From Actinomycetes bacterium (lineage in GTDB: Bacteria > Actinomycetota > Coriobacteriia > Coriobacteriales > Eggerthellaceae): DNA of 64,000 nucleotides. The notes under the pieces were generated by a model, which saw only the letters and a list, made by a program, of their open reading frames with translations, did no database searches and had not been told where the DNA came from. How positions within the stretch are numbered: position 1 is the first letter of the stretch; the number at the start of each line of letters is the position of its first letter. The position numbers and the translations under genes were made by a program. The stretch is from the NCBI GenBank assembly GCA_023460315.1, contig JAEWQO010000012.1, positions 1 to 64,000 of the forward strand, in the 5' to 3' direction. This document shows, one piece after another, positions 41,329 through 49,146 of the stretch.

Positions 41329-42897
41329 CTATGAGGTGTAGGTGTGCAGGTAGTCGAGGATTTCCTGACGTGAATGCAGGCCGGTTTTCGCATAGATGCG
41401 TTTGATGTGGGTATGTGCGGTGCCCGGCGTGATGAACAGCTCTTCCGCAACGCGCTTCTGCGTGTATCCGAGGGCATAGAGCGTGAGCACTTCGATCTCT
41501 CGCTCCGACAGCAGGAACTGACGACCGAGTTCCTCGGCGCTGTGCTGCATGGTCATTTTGCGCATGTTTGCAAGATTTTCCGTTTCGTCAAGGCCCATGA
41601 TCTTGATGAGCCTGCCCTCCTTCTGATCGGGGCTGTCCTTTCCCTCGTCATGGCTCCTCTGGGCGATGTCAAGAAACTGCGCAAAGATGACCTGGGTTGA
41701 CAGGACGATCATGCCTCCCATGAGAATGCTGATGAGCGTGGTGTCTGTTGTGAAGTGGTAAAACTCCAGCAGGGAGATGCGCGCGCTGCCACGGCATCCA
41801 AGCCACACGAGCCATCCGGCAATGGCGTAATAGTAGGGGTCTCTCCAGCCGAAACTCATGAAAGCGATGATGACATACCAGGTGAAGCCGACCATGAGGG
41901 CGTTGAGCGTCGTGGTGAAGACCGCTCCGATGTCCAGCATGTCGGGAAAAGCCGCATAGCAGACGAGCGCCCAGCAGGCCAGGAACTCCATAGCCATGAA
42001 TATGCCCACGGTCATGATGCGCTGGTGACCTCGGAGCACAAGGAGGATGATGGCAAAGCTGAGCAAGACGGTAAGCAGTCCATAGGCAATGCGAGTCACC
42101 GGCTCGAACGCCACGGGCATGCCGTCGGGGTACCCTCGCAAAAGCCCGATGACGACCGAGAGGCATCCAACTCCGATGGCGGTGGCTGCGAGGAAACGCT
42201 TGTTTTGGATCATGGTCCGAGAAAATCCGAAGTAGTCGCTTTCCTGGGTAGGAGCTTGGATGTGGTGAGGCTGCGTGCGCGAACGTGCCCATATTTGACA
42301 GGGATACTGGAACAGCACGAGCGCTCCCGTGATGAGGTTTCCTGTCCAGACAGGAATCAGGGCGCAGACATAAATGATGAATTCACTGATGATCAAAGCG
42401 GAGAACACAAATACAGCCGCGGTGGTGGTGCTGGTGCCGCGAGCGCGTCGGAGCCAGTAGCAGATAGCTCCCGATGCCGTTAAGGTGCACAGCACGCTCA
42501 GCCCAAAACGCCAGGCGAAGCTTTCGATGTCAAAGAAGTCCAGAAAAGCCAGCCCAATGAGCGAGCAGGTTTCAAGTGCGATGCATACCCGCATGATGCG
42601 GTTCACGGCGCGTTTGCGCAGGGGCCTTGATCCGCGGGTGGCTCCCACGAAAAGAACGCCAAGGATGATGAGGGCGACCAGCATGGCGCCGTCGGTGAAG
42701 ATGCCTTCGTCGGTGCTCGTGTAGCTGCCATACGATGCCACGATGAGTCCCGTGCGGCTGAACGTAAGGCCTATGATGAGGGGCCAGAGCGGCGCATAAC
42801 GCTTTAAGGCATCCTTCAAGCCTTCCTTTCCCTCATTTTTCATGGGGCCTGAATCGCCAGTCGGTTCAGCGACATGTTCTGACGCACCTGAAGTCAA
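41329..42897 (-). CDS. LuxR-type regulator with polytopic membrane sensor domain
   Basis: The roughly 522-residue protein has an N-terminal half with about twelve hydrophobic segments and a C-terminal LuxR helix-turn-helix (LSEREIEVLTLYALGYTQKRVAEELFITPGTAHTHIKRIYAKTGLHSRQEILDYL). This plan is widely expanded in Eggerthellaceae, usually beside the oxidoreductase genes it controls. TTG 42897 is preferred because GGAGG lies eight bases upstream; ATG 42843 has no clear ribosome site. It is divergent from the redox island that begins at 43140, and a repeated motif there is a plausible binding site. The ligand is unknown. Confidence 0.9.
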   Translation of the reverse strand: MTSGASEHVAEPTGDSGPMKNEGKEGLKDALKRYAPLWPLIIGLTFSRTGLIVASYGSYTSTDEGIFTDGAMLVALIILGVLFVGATRGSRPLRKRAVNRIMRVCIALETCSLIGLAFLDFFDIESFAWRFGLSVLCTLTASGAICYWLRRARGTSTTTAAVFVFSALIISEFIIYVCALIPVWTGNLITGALVLFQYPCQIWARSRTQPHHIQAPTQESDYFGFSRTMIQNKRFLAATAIGVGCLSVVIGLLRGYPDGMPVAFEPVTRIAYGLLTVLLSFAIILLVLRGHQRIMTVGIFMAMEFLACWALVCYAAFPDMLDIGAVFTTTLNALMVGFTWYVIIAFMSFGWRDPYYYAIAGWLVWLGCRGSARISLLEFYHFTTDTTLISILMGGMIVLSTQVIFAQFLDIAQRSHDEGKDSPDQKEGRLIKIMGLDETENLANMRKMTMQHSAEELGRQFLLSEREIEVLTLYALGYTQKRVAEELFITPGTAHTHIKRIYAKTGLHSRQEILDYLHTYTS

Positions 42898-43064
42898 GAT
42901 GCCCCCCTCCGTCGTCGTGCATCTCGGCGGTTTTCTCCCACACTCAACGCATGAGGCCGGTGATGTCAATGCATCACATCCTCTCTATTGTAATCAATTT
43001 CAGCTCGCTTGATAGCGCTCGTCCTGCGATTGAGGCCCGGTTAACGCTGTGAGAGACGATTTAT

Positions 43065-43077
43065 CCTTAAAGAGGGG
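43065..43077 (+). promoter_or_regulatory. Candidate operator, copy 1 (CCTTAAAGAGGGG)
   Basis: CCTTAAAGAGGGG lies 63 bases before the NifU-like gene, within a wider TATCC...GGATA dyad (43062-43080). The same 12-base string occurs inverted at 47364-47375, and a one-base variant at 47402-47414. Confidence 0.6.
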
Positions 43078-43139
43078 ATAGCGCAGGGACCCGTTTCGCG
43101 CATGATCACTTTGAGGAAATGTTTGGGAAGGAGAGCATC

Positions 43140-43775
43140 ATGGGAGAATCCAGAAACGTGTATGTGGTGCCGGATGACCGCGCGGTCCTGCGGACGGCTG
43201 ACGTATATCAGACCGAAGTGGAAGCGGGCACCGCGGGATATTCTGACACGCTGCTGTCGGTTGTCGCAAATTTCACGAACAGTGGTGCTCCAGAGGGATA
43301 CAACGCGCAATGCATGGTGGGAAAATCCAAGCGCGGAGAGGTTGCGCTCAGGTTGTTCGCCGTCATCGATCCGGATGCCGAGACGTTCGTCAAGGTTGGA
43401 TTCAAGACGCGTGGCTGTTTGGCCATGACCGCGTGTGCCAGCACGATCTGCTCGATGCTCGAAGGCAGAAGTTTTGGCGAGGCGCTTGCCATCACTCCGG
43501 ACAATGTCAAGGAAGCTTTGGACGGAGTGCCGTCTGACAAGATTCATACGACCTATTTTGCGGCTGAGGGCGTCCGTGCTCTCATTGGCGACTATCTTTT
43601 GCGGCAGGGGGCGACGTTGGACGAGCTGGATCGGATCGTTCCCTGCGACCAGTACTCCATCTCCTGCATCGTCTGCGAGCACTGTTCGCTGCGTGATGGC
43701 CGCATCGAGCTGAAATTTCCGCTTTCACCCGAAGGGCAGGACGCCTCTCCGGATGCGAAGGCGGTTGGCGCATGA
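43140..43775 (+). CDS. NifU/IscU-like iron-sulfur scaffold-type protein
   Basis: The 211-residue protein resembles the NifU N-terminal scaffold: GYNAQCMVGKS with C58, VKVGFKTRGCLAMTACASTICSML with C93, C99 and C104, and EALDGVPSDKIHTTYFAAEGVRALIGDYL. A second cysteine set, C176, C179 and C182 (SCIVCEHC), is added at the C-terminus, beyond the canonical three cysteines. It may assemble or deliver Fe-S clusters to the oxidoreductases that follow. ATG 43140 follows GGAAGGAGAG. It lies after operator-like copy 1 and overlaps the next gene by four bases. Confidence 0.7.
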   Translation: MGESRNVYVVPDDRAVLRTADVYQTEVEAGTAGYSDTLLSVVANFTNSGAPEGYNAQCMVGKSKRGEVALRLFAVIDPDAETFVKVGFKTRGCLAMTACASTICSMLEGRSFGEALAITPDNVKEALDGVPSDKIHTTYFAAEGVRALIGDYLLRQGATLDELDRIVPCDQYSISCIVCEHCSLRDGRIELKFPLSPEGQDASPDAKAVGA

Positions 43776-44884
43776 AGGCCGAAGCGGAGGGGCAGGGATT
43801 CGACGTATCGGGTGGGGCAGGGCATCCGACGCGGGCGATTGGCCCACAGGGCGAGAACGGCGATGCGGTAGCCGAAGACGCTCCTGACGGCGCTGAGGTC
43901 GACAGCCCGCAAGACGACGCTGCCGCGCAAGCCGCTGCGCATGCGGGCGCTGAGCATGACGCCCTCGTCCAGGTGTTCGATGACGTGCGCAGCCAATCGT
44001 CGCAGAGCGAGCTCGTCGAACCCTCTCGCTGGGTCGACATCGGCATGGTCCCCGCTCATATGACACCAGATGAATTTGAGATGTTCGTCTATGAATATCT
44101 GGAGGAATGGAGGGCTGAGCACGCAGACGACGAGGTGGCCTCGGCGCCGGTGTACCGCAGTGCAACGCATGCCGTGGGCGTGCCTCACTTTTTTGACAAG
44201 CAGGAGCCGCCAGAGGAAACGTCGGGAGAGGCGCGGGAGGATGAGGTTGCCAAGCAGCCAGTTGAACCTTCCTGCGAGAACGACAGCCCGTCCTCAACGG
44301 GCCAGCCCGTCTTGGCGCATGCCTCGCAGGAGACGGAGACGGTTGAGTCGCCTGCCGGGGAAGATGTTTCCGAAGAAGATGCGGACGACCCCCTTTCCCA
44401 CCTCAAGATCCCGGAAGGTTTCGAATTGGTTGAGCTTGAAGGCGAATACGTGCTGGTTCCCCTTGAGGAGCCTCTTGCGCACGTGGAGCAGCCGATTGTC
44501 TGTGACCACATCGAGACCCTTGTGGGTGCCCACAGCTACTATCTCTATTCTTCGGATGTCATGACGGACGCCTATGCCCACTGGGCGTATCTTGCCGCCG
44601 AGGACAACAAGGCCATCACGTTTGTCGACTGCGTGCGTGAGGACTCCCGCGTCTACCCTCGGCCCTTTGCGGCGTCGAGTCTGAAGAACCCGCCCTTTGG
44701 CTTTGACGATGAGGCGATAGAGGAAATATGGGATACGGTCCGGGAGTCAACCCTTTATCCTGACATCGAGCAAACGATTGCGTCAAATGGGGACGTGTAC
44801 TACTACTCGACGCGTTATCTCAATTCCGCCCATGCCGCCTCGCTTGCGGAGTGGGATGCGGTGGAGCGAAGGATGCACCTTTAG
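43772..44884 (+). CDS. Unknown acidic protein, partner of NifU-like gene
   Basis: The 370-residue protein is not recognised. It is strongly acidic. Residues 1-75 and about 130-215 are low-complexity (Ala, Asp, Glu, Pro, Ser). Two more ordered parts are visible: residues ~80-125 (RWVDIGMVPAHMTPDEFEMF) and ~215-370, with YYLYSSDVMTDAYAHWAYLA, FVDCVREDSRVYPRP, IEEIWDTVRESTLYPDI and DVYYYSTRYLNSAHA. No signal peptide or membrane segment is seen. The ATGA overlap with the NifU-like gene implies joint function, perhaps in maturation of the nearby W/Mo enzyme. Strong hairpins follow. Confidence 0.75.
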   Translation: MKAEAEGQGFDVSGGAGHPTRAIGPQGENGDAVAEDAPDGAEVDSPQDDAAAQAAAHAGAEHDALVQVFDDVRSQSSQSELVEPSRWVDIGMVPAHMTPDEFEMFVYEYLEEWRAEHADDEVASAPVYRSATHAVGVPHFFDKQEPPEETSGEAREDEVAKQPVEPSCENDSPSSTGQPVLAHASQETETVESPAGEDVSEEDADDPLSHLKIPEGFELVELEGEYVLVPLEEPLAHVEQPIVCDHIETLVGAHSYYLYSSDVMTDAYAHWAYLAAEDNKAITFVDCVREDSRVYPRPFAASSLKNPPFGFDDEAIEEIWDTVRESTLYPDIEQTIASNGDVYYYSTRYLNSAHAASLAEWDAVERRMHL

Positions 44885-44970
44885 GCACAGCCACTGGTCA
44901 GATGAGACCGATGAAGTTTTGATCCGAAGGGTCTCGAGGGAGCTCCATTCGGAACAGGCAGAAAAAATGA

Positions 44971-45005
44971 GCGCCCCCCGTTCGCGAAACATGAACGGGG
45001 GGCGC
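44971..45005. terminator. Hairpin terminator 1 of 3 between converging genes
   Basis: A 13-bp perfect stem pairs 44971-44983 with 44993-45005 around a nine-base loop, 87 bases after the acidic-protein stop. Confidence 0.65.
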
Positions 45006-45029
45006 TCTGAGGGAGGGGGCGCTTTTCAG

Positions 45030-45054
45030 CCCTGCAAAACCCAACCTTGCAGGG
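45030..45054. terminator. Hairpin 2 of 3 between converging genes
   Basis: An 8-bp stem CCCTGCAA/TTGCAGGG (45030-45037 with 45047-45054) lies between the two stronger hairpins. Confidence 0.5.
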
Positions 45055-45063
45055 CCCAAGCAT

Positions 45064-45096
45064 CCTACCTGAGGCCGTTCGTGCGCCTCAGGTAGG
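45064..45096. terminator. Hairpin terminator 3 of 3, after ydhV
   Basis: A 12-bp perfect stem CCTACCTGAGGC/GCCTCAGGTAGG (45064-45075 with 45085-45096) lies ten bases after the stop of the minus-strand oxidoreductase gene. Confidence 0.65.
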
Positions 45097-45105
45097 AGGG
45101 GAATG

Positions 45106-47244
45106 CTAAGGCAGGAGGTTGAGCGACTGCAACTCCTCTTTGACATCGGGCATGTCATACTCGTCCAGGCAGGCGGCCGTCGGGCAGCCGAGCTGTTCGT
45201 CCCAACCGAACTTGCCATAGAGCATGCCGAGGGCCGTCTGGAAGTCGTCGCGGTCCATCTTGTCGGTGCCTTCCGTGAACGGCTTCAAATCGGGATCCTT
45301 GTCAAAGGCCCATGCCGTGATGACGTCATGGTCGCCGCGAAGGTTGTTGTTGCCGGTCGAGCCGTCCGCTTTCGTCATCCCGCGCACGGTGTTGGCGCGC
45401 TGAAGCGTCATGATGCGGGCACCGGCTTTGTAGAGATCGTCGGTGGTGACGTTCTCGCCAGTGACGGCGTTGTAGAATTTTGCTTCCAAGTCGAGGTCTC
45501 CGCGATAGTCCCGCGCTTTTGTGGGGCTTACCGTCATGGGCCATACCCAATTGCAGAGGGTGAGCGAATCGTGGAGGACGTCGGTGACGATTGACCACCA
45601 GGCGAAGTTGGCTTTGTGGTCGTTCATCGGCGTGTAATTCTTGGTGTCGTCAATCGCGTCTTCGCCTCCCCATACCTCTGCCGCGATCTGCTGCTTGAGC
45701 TCGAAGGGCAGTCCGGATCCTTGGAAGTTGACGGCGGAATGGATCATGTCGTCGCGGTTGAACATCATGTTGTAGACGCCGCCCACCTGGCCGAAGCACT
45801 CGATGGCGTGATGCACGGGCCATCCACGGTAATTGATGAGGGTCGATTTGGAATTGTCGAACCACTTCTGCTCATTCCAACGCTCGCACCACACGAGCGG
45901 ACCATGGGCCACATACGAGATTTCAGAATCGTTCTGGGCGATTTTCGTCAGGATCTCGACCATGACGGTGGGATCGGCGCGGCTGGGGTCGAATTTCCCC
46001 CAGTCGATGGAGGCGTATTCCTCGGCCGGCAGCACGCGCTTGAACACTCCGGCGGTGTAGCAGTAGGCGATGTCGCGATAGAGCTGGGCGTAGTTGCACC
46101 AGAGACCCAGCTCATCGACCATGTTCGTTGTCGTGGTGTCCCAGAGCACGCTCAGGTCGCCTTTGTCCTTGAGGCCGAGCTTGAGGAACGGCTCCATGTA
46201 TACACTCACGGGGAAGTTTGCCGCGCAGGTGTTGCCGGTCGTCTCGTATCCGGTCGTCTCCTTTGTGCCCTCGACGCGCAAGTCGGAGAAGCAGTGAATC
46301 GGGCAGCTATGGCAACCGTCCATCTTGACCGTGTATTTCTCGGCTGCGTCACCCAGGTCCTTGGTGGCTTTCATGCAGCGATAGCCCACCGTGTTGAGCT
46401 CTCCCGGCTTCGGCTCGCCCGTTTCGATGGGGTCTCCCTCGGCCGCTGCCCAGTAGAGTCCCTTGCGTGCCGTCCAACGCGAGCCCTTGTCGTAGTATTC
46501 GGCCCATTCTTGCTGGGTCGAGGGCACGACGTGGTTGTTGTTCGAGCCGATGACCTCACGCAGCATGTAGTCGGACAGTTCCGCGACTTCTTGGGGATCT
46601 GCCACCTCCACCGAGCCGTTGCCTTCGACGACGAGCGCCTTGCATTTCTTGGAGCCCATGACGGCGGCGGTGCCCGCACCTGCCGAGTGGTTGCGGGAAT
46701 TGATGATACATGCATAGGGGGTCAGGTTCTCGCCTGCGGGGCCGATGGCGGCGACGCAGGACTTGACGCCTTCCTTGCGGCAGAGCGCTTCGGTCGTCTC
46801 GCGCGTACCGAGGCCCCAGACTTCACTGGCGTCCTCGATAGAAACCTTGTCATCCTTTATATGAATGTATACCGGTCGGTCGGACGCGCCTTCGACGATG
46901 ACGGCATCGTGCCCGGAAAGCTTGAGCTTTGCACCCAGCATGCCGCCGCAGTGTGCATCGACAACCAGATGATCCTTGGTAAAGGTGGAAAGCGAGCAGA
47001 TGGTGGTACGGCCTGCGAGGGGCACGCCCGATGCCGTCAAGGGACCAACGGCGAAGACGATCTTGTTTTCAGGGGAAAACGGATCGGTGCCAGCCGGAAC
47101 CTCATCGTACATGATCTTGTTCGCAAGACCCATGCCGCCGATGTACTGTTTGTATGGTTCGGTCGGTTCGGTCGTGATCGCGCCAGTGCTCAAATTGACG
47201 CGAAGGATCTTCCCCGCCCATCCATATGACTTTTCGTCAGCCAT
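45106..47244 (-). CDS. ydhV: Aldehyde ferredoxin oxidoreductase-family W/Mo enzyme, YdhV-like
   Basis: The 712-residue enzyme belongs to the AOR family, which carries a tungsten or molybdenum bis-pterin and one [4Fe-4S] cluster. The cluster motif C311-x2-C314-x3-C318 (GCHSCPIHC) is present. Stretches such as NHVVPSTQQEWAEYYD, RWTARKGLYWAAAEGDPIE, LCNWVWPMTVSPTKARDYRG and FTEGTDKMDRDDFQTALG are very close to what I know of E. coli YdhV, whose substrate is unknown. No Tat signal is seen, so the enzyme is probably cytosolic. ATG 47244 follows GGAGA. The divergent gene at 47583 encodes the matching YdhY-like ferredoxin. Confidence 0.9.
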   Translation of the reverse strand: MADEKSYGWAGKILRVNLSTGAITTEPTEPYKQYIGGMGLANKIMYDEVPAGTDPFSPENKIVFAVGPLTASGVPLAGRTTICSLSTFTKDHLVVDAHCGGMLGAKLKLSGHDAVIVEGASDRPVYIHIKDDKVSIEDASEVWGLGTRETTEALCRKEGVKSCVAAIGPAGENLTPYACIINSRNHSAGAGTAAVMGSKKCKALVVEGNGSVEVADPQEVAELSDYMLREVIGSNNNHVVPSTQQEWAEYYDKGSRWTARKGLYWAAAEGDPIETGEPKPGELNTVGYRCMKATKDLGDAAEKYTVKMDGCHSCPIHCFSDLRVEGTKETTGYETTGNTCAANFPVSVYMEPFLKLGLKDKGDLSVLWDTTTTNMVDELGLWCNYAQLYRDIAYCYTAGVFKRVLPAEEYASIDWGKFDPSRADPTVMVEILTKIAQNDSEISYVAHGPLVWCERWNEQKWFDNSKSTLINYRGWPVHHAIECFGQVGGVYNMMFNRDDMIHSAVNFQGSGLPFELKQQIAAEVWGGEDAIDDTKNYTPMNDHKANFAWWSIVTDVLHDSLTLCNWVWPMTVSPTKARDYRGDLDLEAKFYNAVTGENVTTDDLYKAGARIMTLQRANTVRGMTKADGSTGNNNLRGDHDVITAWAFDKDPDLKPFTEGTDKMDRDDFQTALGMLYGKFGWDEQLGCPTAACLDEYDMPDVKEELQSLNLLP

Positions 47245-47359
47245 GTTGCATCTCCAAATCTCTTCTCGATACGTGCGTTGTGTGACACGTTGGATGCGAT
47301 TTGAGGGCACCGATGACTAACTTCATCGCGGCTGAGTATGTCAGCGCTTCTGACGAGGG

Positions 47360-47380
47360 AATACCCTCTTTAAGGGTATT
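47360..47380. promoter_or_regulatory. Candidate operator, copy 2, in a perfect dyad
   Basis: AATACCC (47360-47366) and GGGTATT (47374-47380) form a perfect inverted repeat around TCTTTAA. On the minus strand the centre reads CCTTAAAGAGGG, identical to copy 1 at 43065. It lies between divergent ydhV and ydhY. Confidence 0.65.
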
Positions 47381-47399
47381 TCAGGCAATTGTGCTTTTC

Positions 47400-47414
47400 C
47401 CCCTTAAAAAGGGG
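47400..47414. promoter_or_regulatory. Candidate operator, copy 3 (CCCCTTAAAAAGGGG)
   Basis: A perfect dyad CCCCTT-AAA-AAGGGG, related to copies 1 and 2 by one base in the core. It lies about 30 bases from copy 2 in the same divergent promoter region. Confidence 0.6.
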
Positions 47415-47582
47415 ACGGTGCTTTCATGAACACCCCTCAGAATCACGGATGTTGTGTGGCAAGGAGGCGAATGGGCATGCGCCGGCCGGGACGGCGGAGT
47501 AAGAACGTTCCGCGGATGAACCGTCCGACGACGACCAGTTTGAGAGAGACTCACCGACTAATGTGAGGGGGAGTACAGAGAT

Positions 47583-48353
47583 ATGTCAGATACAAATCTG
47601 AATGGCACCACTTCCGCAGACGAGAGTATCCCGGCGAGTACCGACGGGGGAACATCGGCCACGGAACAAACGGGTGCATCTGCGCCGAATCCGGAGCAGG
47701 AAACCAAGAAGAGGAAAAGCCTGACTCGCCGCGATGTGCTGGCGATGGCCGGCTGTGGCGTTGCGGGCTTGGTGGTGGGCGGCGTGTTGGCCTCGTGGGG
47801 CGTCACGTCAAAATCCATCGCCTCGGGACGGATTGAGATTCGCACAACGCCGACGAAGATGATCGTCACCGACCGTGCCCGCTGTTCGGGCTGCCAGCGC
47901 TGCGAGATGATGTGCACGCTGAAAAACGACGGTCGCGTCTGCCAGAGCATCGCCCGCGTGCGGGTATGGCCCAACTACAACTTTGGTGCCAGTGCGGACA
48001 CGGAAGATGGCGTATATGCCAATTGCCAGTTCACTGTCGAGCATTGCAAGCAGTGCGAGGATCCCTGGTGCATGAATAACTGCCCGGTTCACGCCATTTA
48101 TGCCGACGAGAAGTATGGCACCCGTTTGGTGGACGCCGACAGGTGCATTGGCTGCGGTATGTGCCATATGGCCTGCCCGTGGAACATGCCTGTTGTCGAC
48201 AGCGAGACGGGCGTGTCAACCAAGTGCGTTTCGTGCGGCCGCTGCGCTCAGCAGTGCCCGAACGGCGCAATCAAGTTCGTCGATTGGGAAGATATCGCTC
48301 AGAAGGTCATTGACCAGGGCGTAGTGAGGACGACCACGCTCGTCCAATCGTAG
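47583..48353 (+). CDS. ydhY: Four-cluster ferredoxin subunit, YdhY-like, with Tat-type N-terminus
   Basis: The 256-residue protein has a long hydrophilic N-terminus, twin arginines R49-R50 (LTRRDVLAMAG) and a hydrophobic stretch, then four ferredoxin-type cysteine groups beginning C101-x2-C104-x2-C107-x3-C111 (RARCSGCQRCEMMC), through HCKQCEDPWCMNNCP, RCIGCGMCHMACP and KCVSCGRCAQQCP. The arrangement and TPTKMIVTDRARC match E. coli YdhY, the electron-transfer partner of YdhV. The hydrophobic segment may act as a membrane anchor rather than a cleaved signal, because the catalytic partner lacks export features. ATG 47583 is taken; the ribosome site is GAGGGGGAG. Confidence 0.88.
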   Translation: MSDTNLNGTTSADESIPASTDGGTSATEQTGASAPNPEQETKKRKSLTRRDVLAMAGCGVAGLVVGGVLASWGVTSKSIASGRIEIRTTPTKMIVTDRARCSGCQRCEMMCTLKNDGRVCQSIARVRVWPNYNFGASADTEDGVYANCQFTVEHCKQCEDPWCMNNCPVHAIYADEKYGTRLVDADRCIGCGMCHMACPWNMPVVDSETGVSTKCVSCGRCAQQCPNGAIKFVDWEDIAQKVIDQGVVRTTTLVQS

Positions 48354-48408
48354 TCCCGTTCATCATGATGGTTACCGAACAGTACAAGAGCGAGAGGGGG
48401 GACAGACG

Positions 48409-49092
48409 ATGATGGAGGACGAAGCGGTATTCTCCGTGCTTTCGAAGTGCTTCGCTCCGGTTGAGAGAGCCGAGTGGGAGCATATTGTGCAGGGTGCTGC
48501 GTGGTCAGACTTTCTGGATGGCATACGCCGACTGCTGCAGGATGAGGGCGCGCTCGGCATGACGTCTGCTCCTTTGACACGGGTCCGCAAGCGCTGTCCT
48601 TTGCAGGAATTCCTGTCGGCTGGTGAAGTCAATGCTTTGTTCTCGCCACCGACGTTTGAGGAAAAGGGAATGTTCGCCGCGCGTCATTTTACGGGCGGTT
48701 TGCCCGAATCGGTCGTTCCGGTCGAGTCGTTGTATGCCGTGTGGTCTGTCAACCCTCGGGCTGAAACTCCTTTTCCGCAGGCCAAGGGATTGTATTGTGG
48801 AGACACGGCCCGCTATATGGGTGCGCTTGTCGACTCGCTTGGTTTGCAGGTGCCGCATGCGTTCGCGTCATATCCGGACCATGTGTCCCTTGAGCTTGAT
48901 CTTGTCGCTGTTCTTCTGCGTTCCGGCATGCATGACGAGGCTTGCCGGTTTTTCGTGGAACGCTTTGAGTGGCTGACGGCATATAGGACGCAGTTGCTCG
49001 CCCTCCAGGACGACGCTCGTTTTTATATCGGACTCGTTGACGTGCTCTTGGGCATTCGTGCCCAAGTCGGCACGGTTAAGGCGAACGTTTGA
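48409..49092 (+). CDS. TorD/DmsD-family molybdoenzyme chaperone
   Basis: The 227-residue all-helical protein has the TorD-type segments VPVESLYAVWSVNP, GLYCGDTARYMGALVDSLGLQVP and PDHVSLELDLVAVLL, typical of chaperones that bind Tat leaders and help insert the pterin cofactor. Its likely client is the Tat-exported catalytic subunit encoded next at 49147. ATG 48409 follows GAGGGGGGAC; ATG 48412 is equivalent. It lies 55 bases after the ydhY-like gene. Confidence 0.85.
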   Translation: MMEDEAVFSVLSKCFAPVERAEWEHIVQGAAWSDFLDGIRRLLQDEGALGMTSAPLTRVRKRCPLQEFLSAGEVNALFSPPTFEEKGMFAARHFTGGLPESVVPVESLYAVWSVNPRAETPFPQAKGLYCGDTARYMGALVDSLGLQVPHAFASYPDHVSLELDLVAVLLRSGMHDEACRFFVERFEWLTAYRTQLLALQDDARFYIGLVDVLLGIRAQVGTVKANV

Positions 49093-49146
49093 GGCCGGGG
49101 CCATCATGAATCGAAACACGGGCATGCATAGAGAGAGGAAACAGCA

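Noticed and set aside
45616..47229. 537-codon open frame on the plus strand opposite ydhV
   Set aside because: It mirrors the codon structure of the AOR-family gene on the other strand, which has cluster and cofactor motifs; the plus-strand product resembles nothing.
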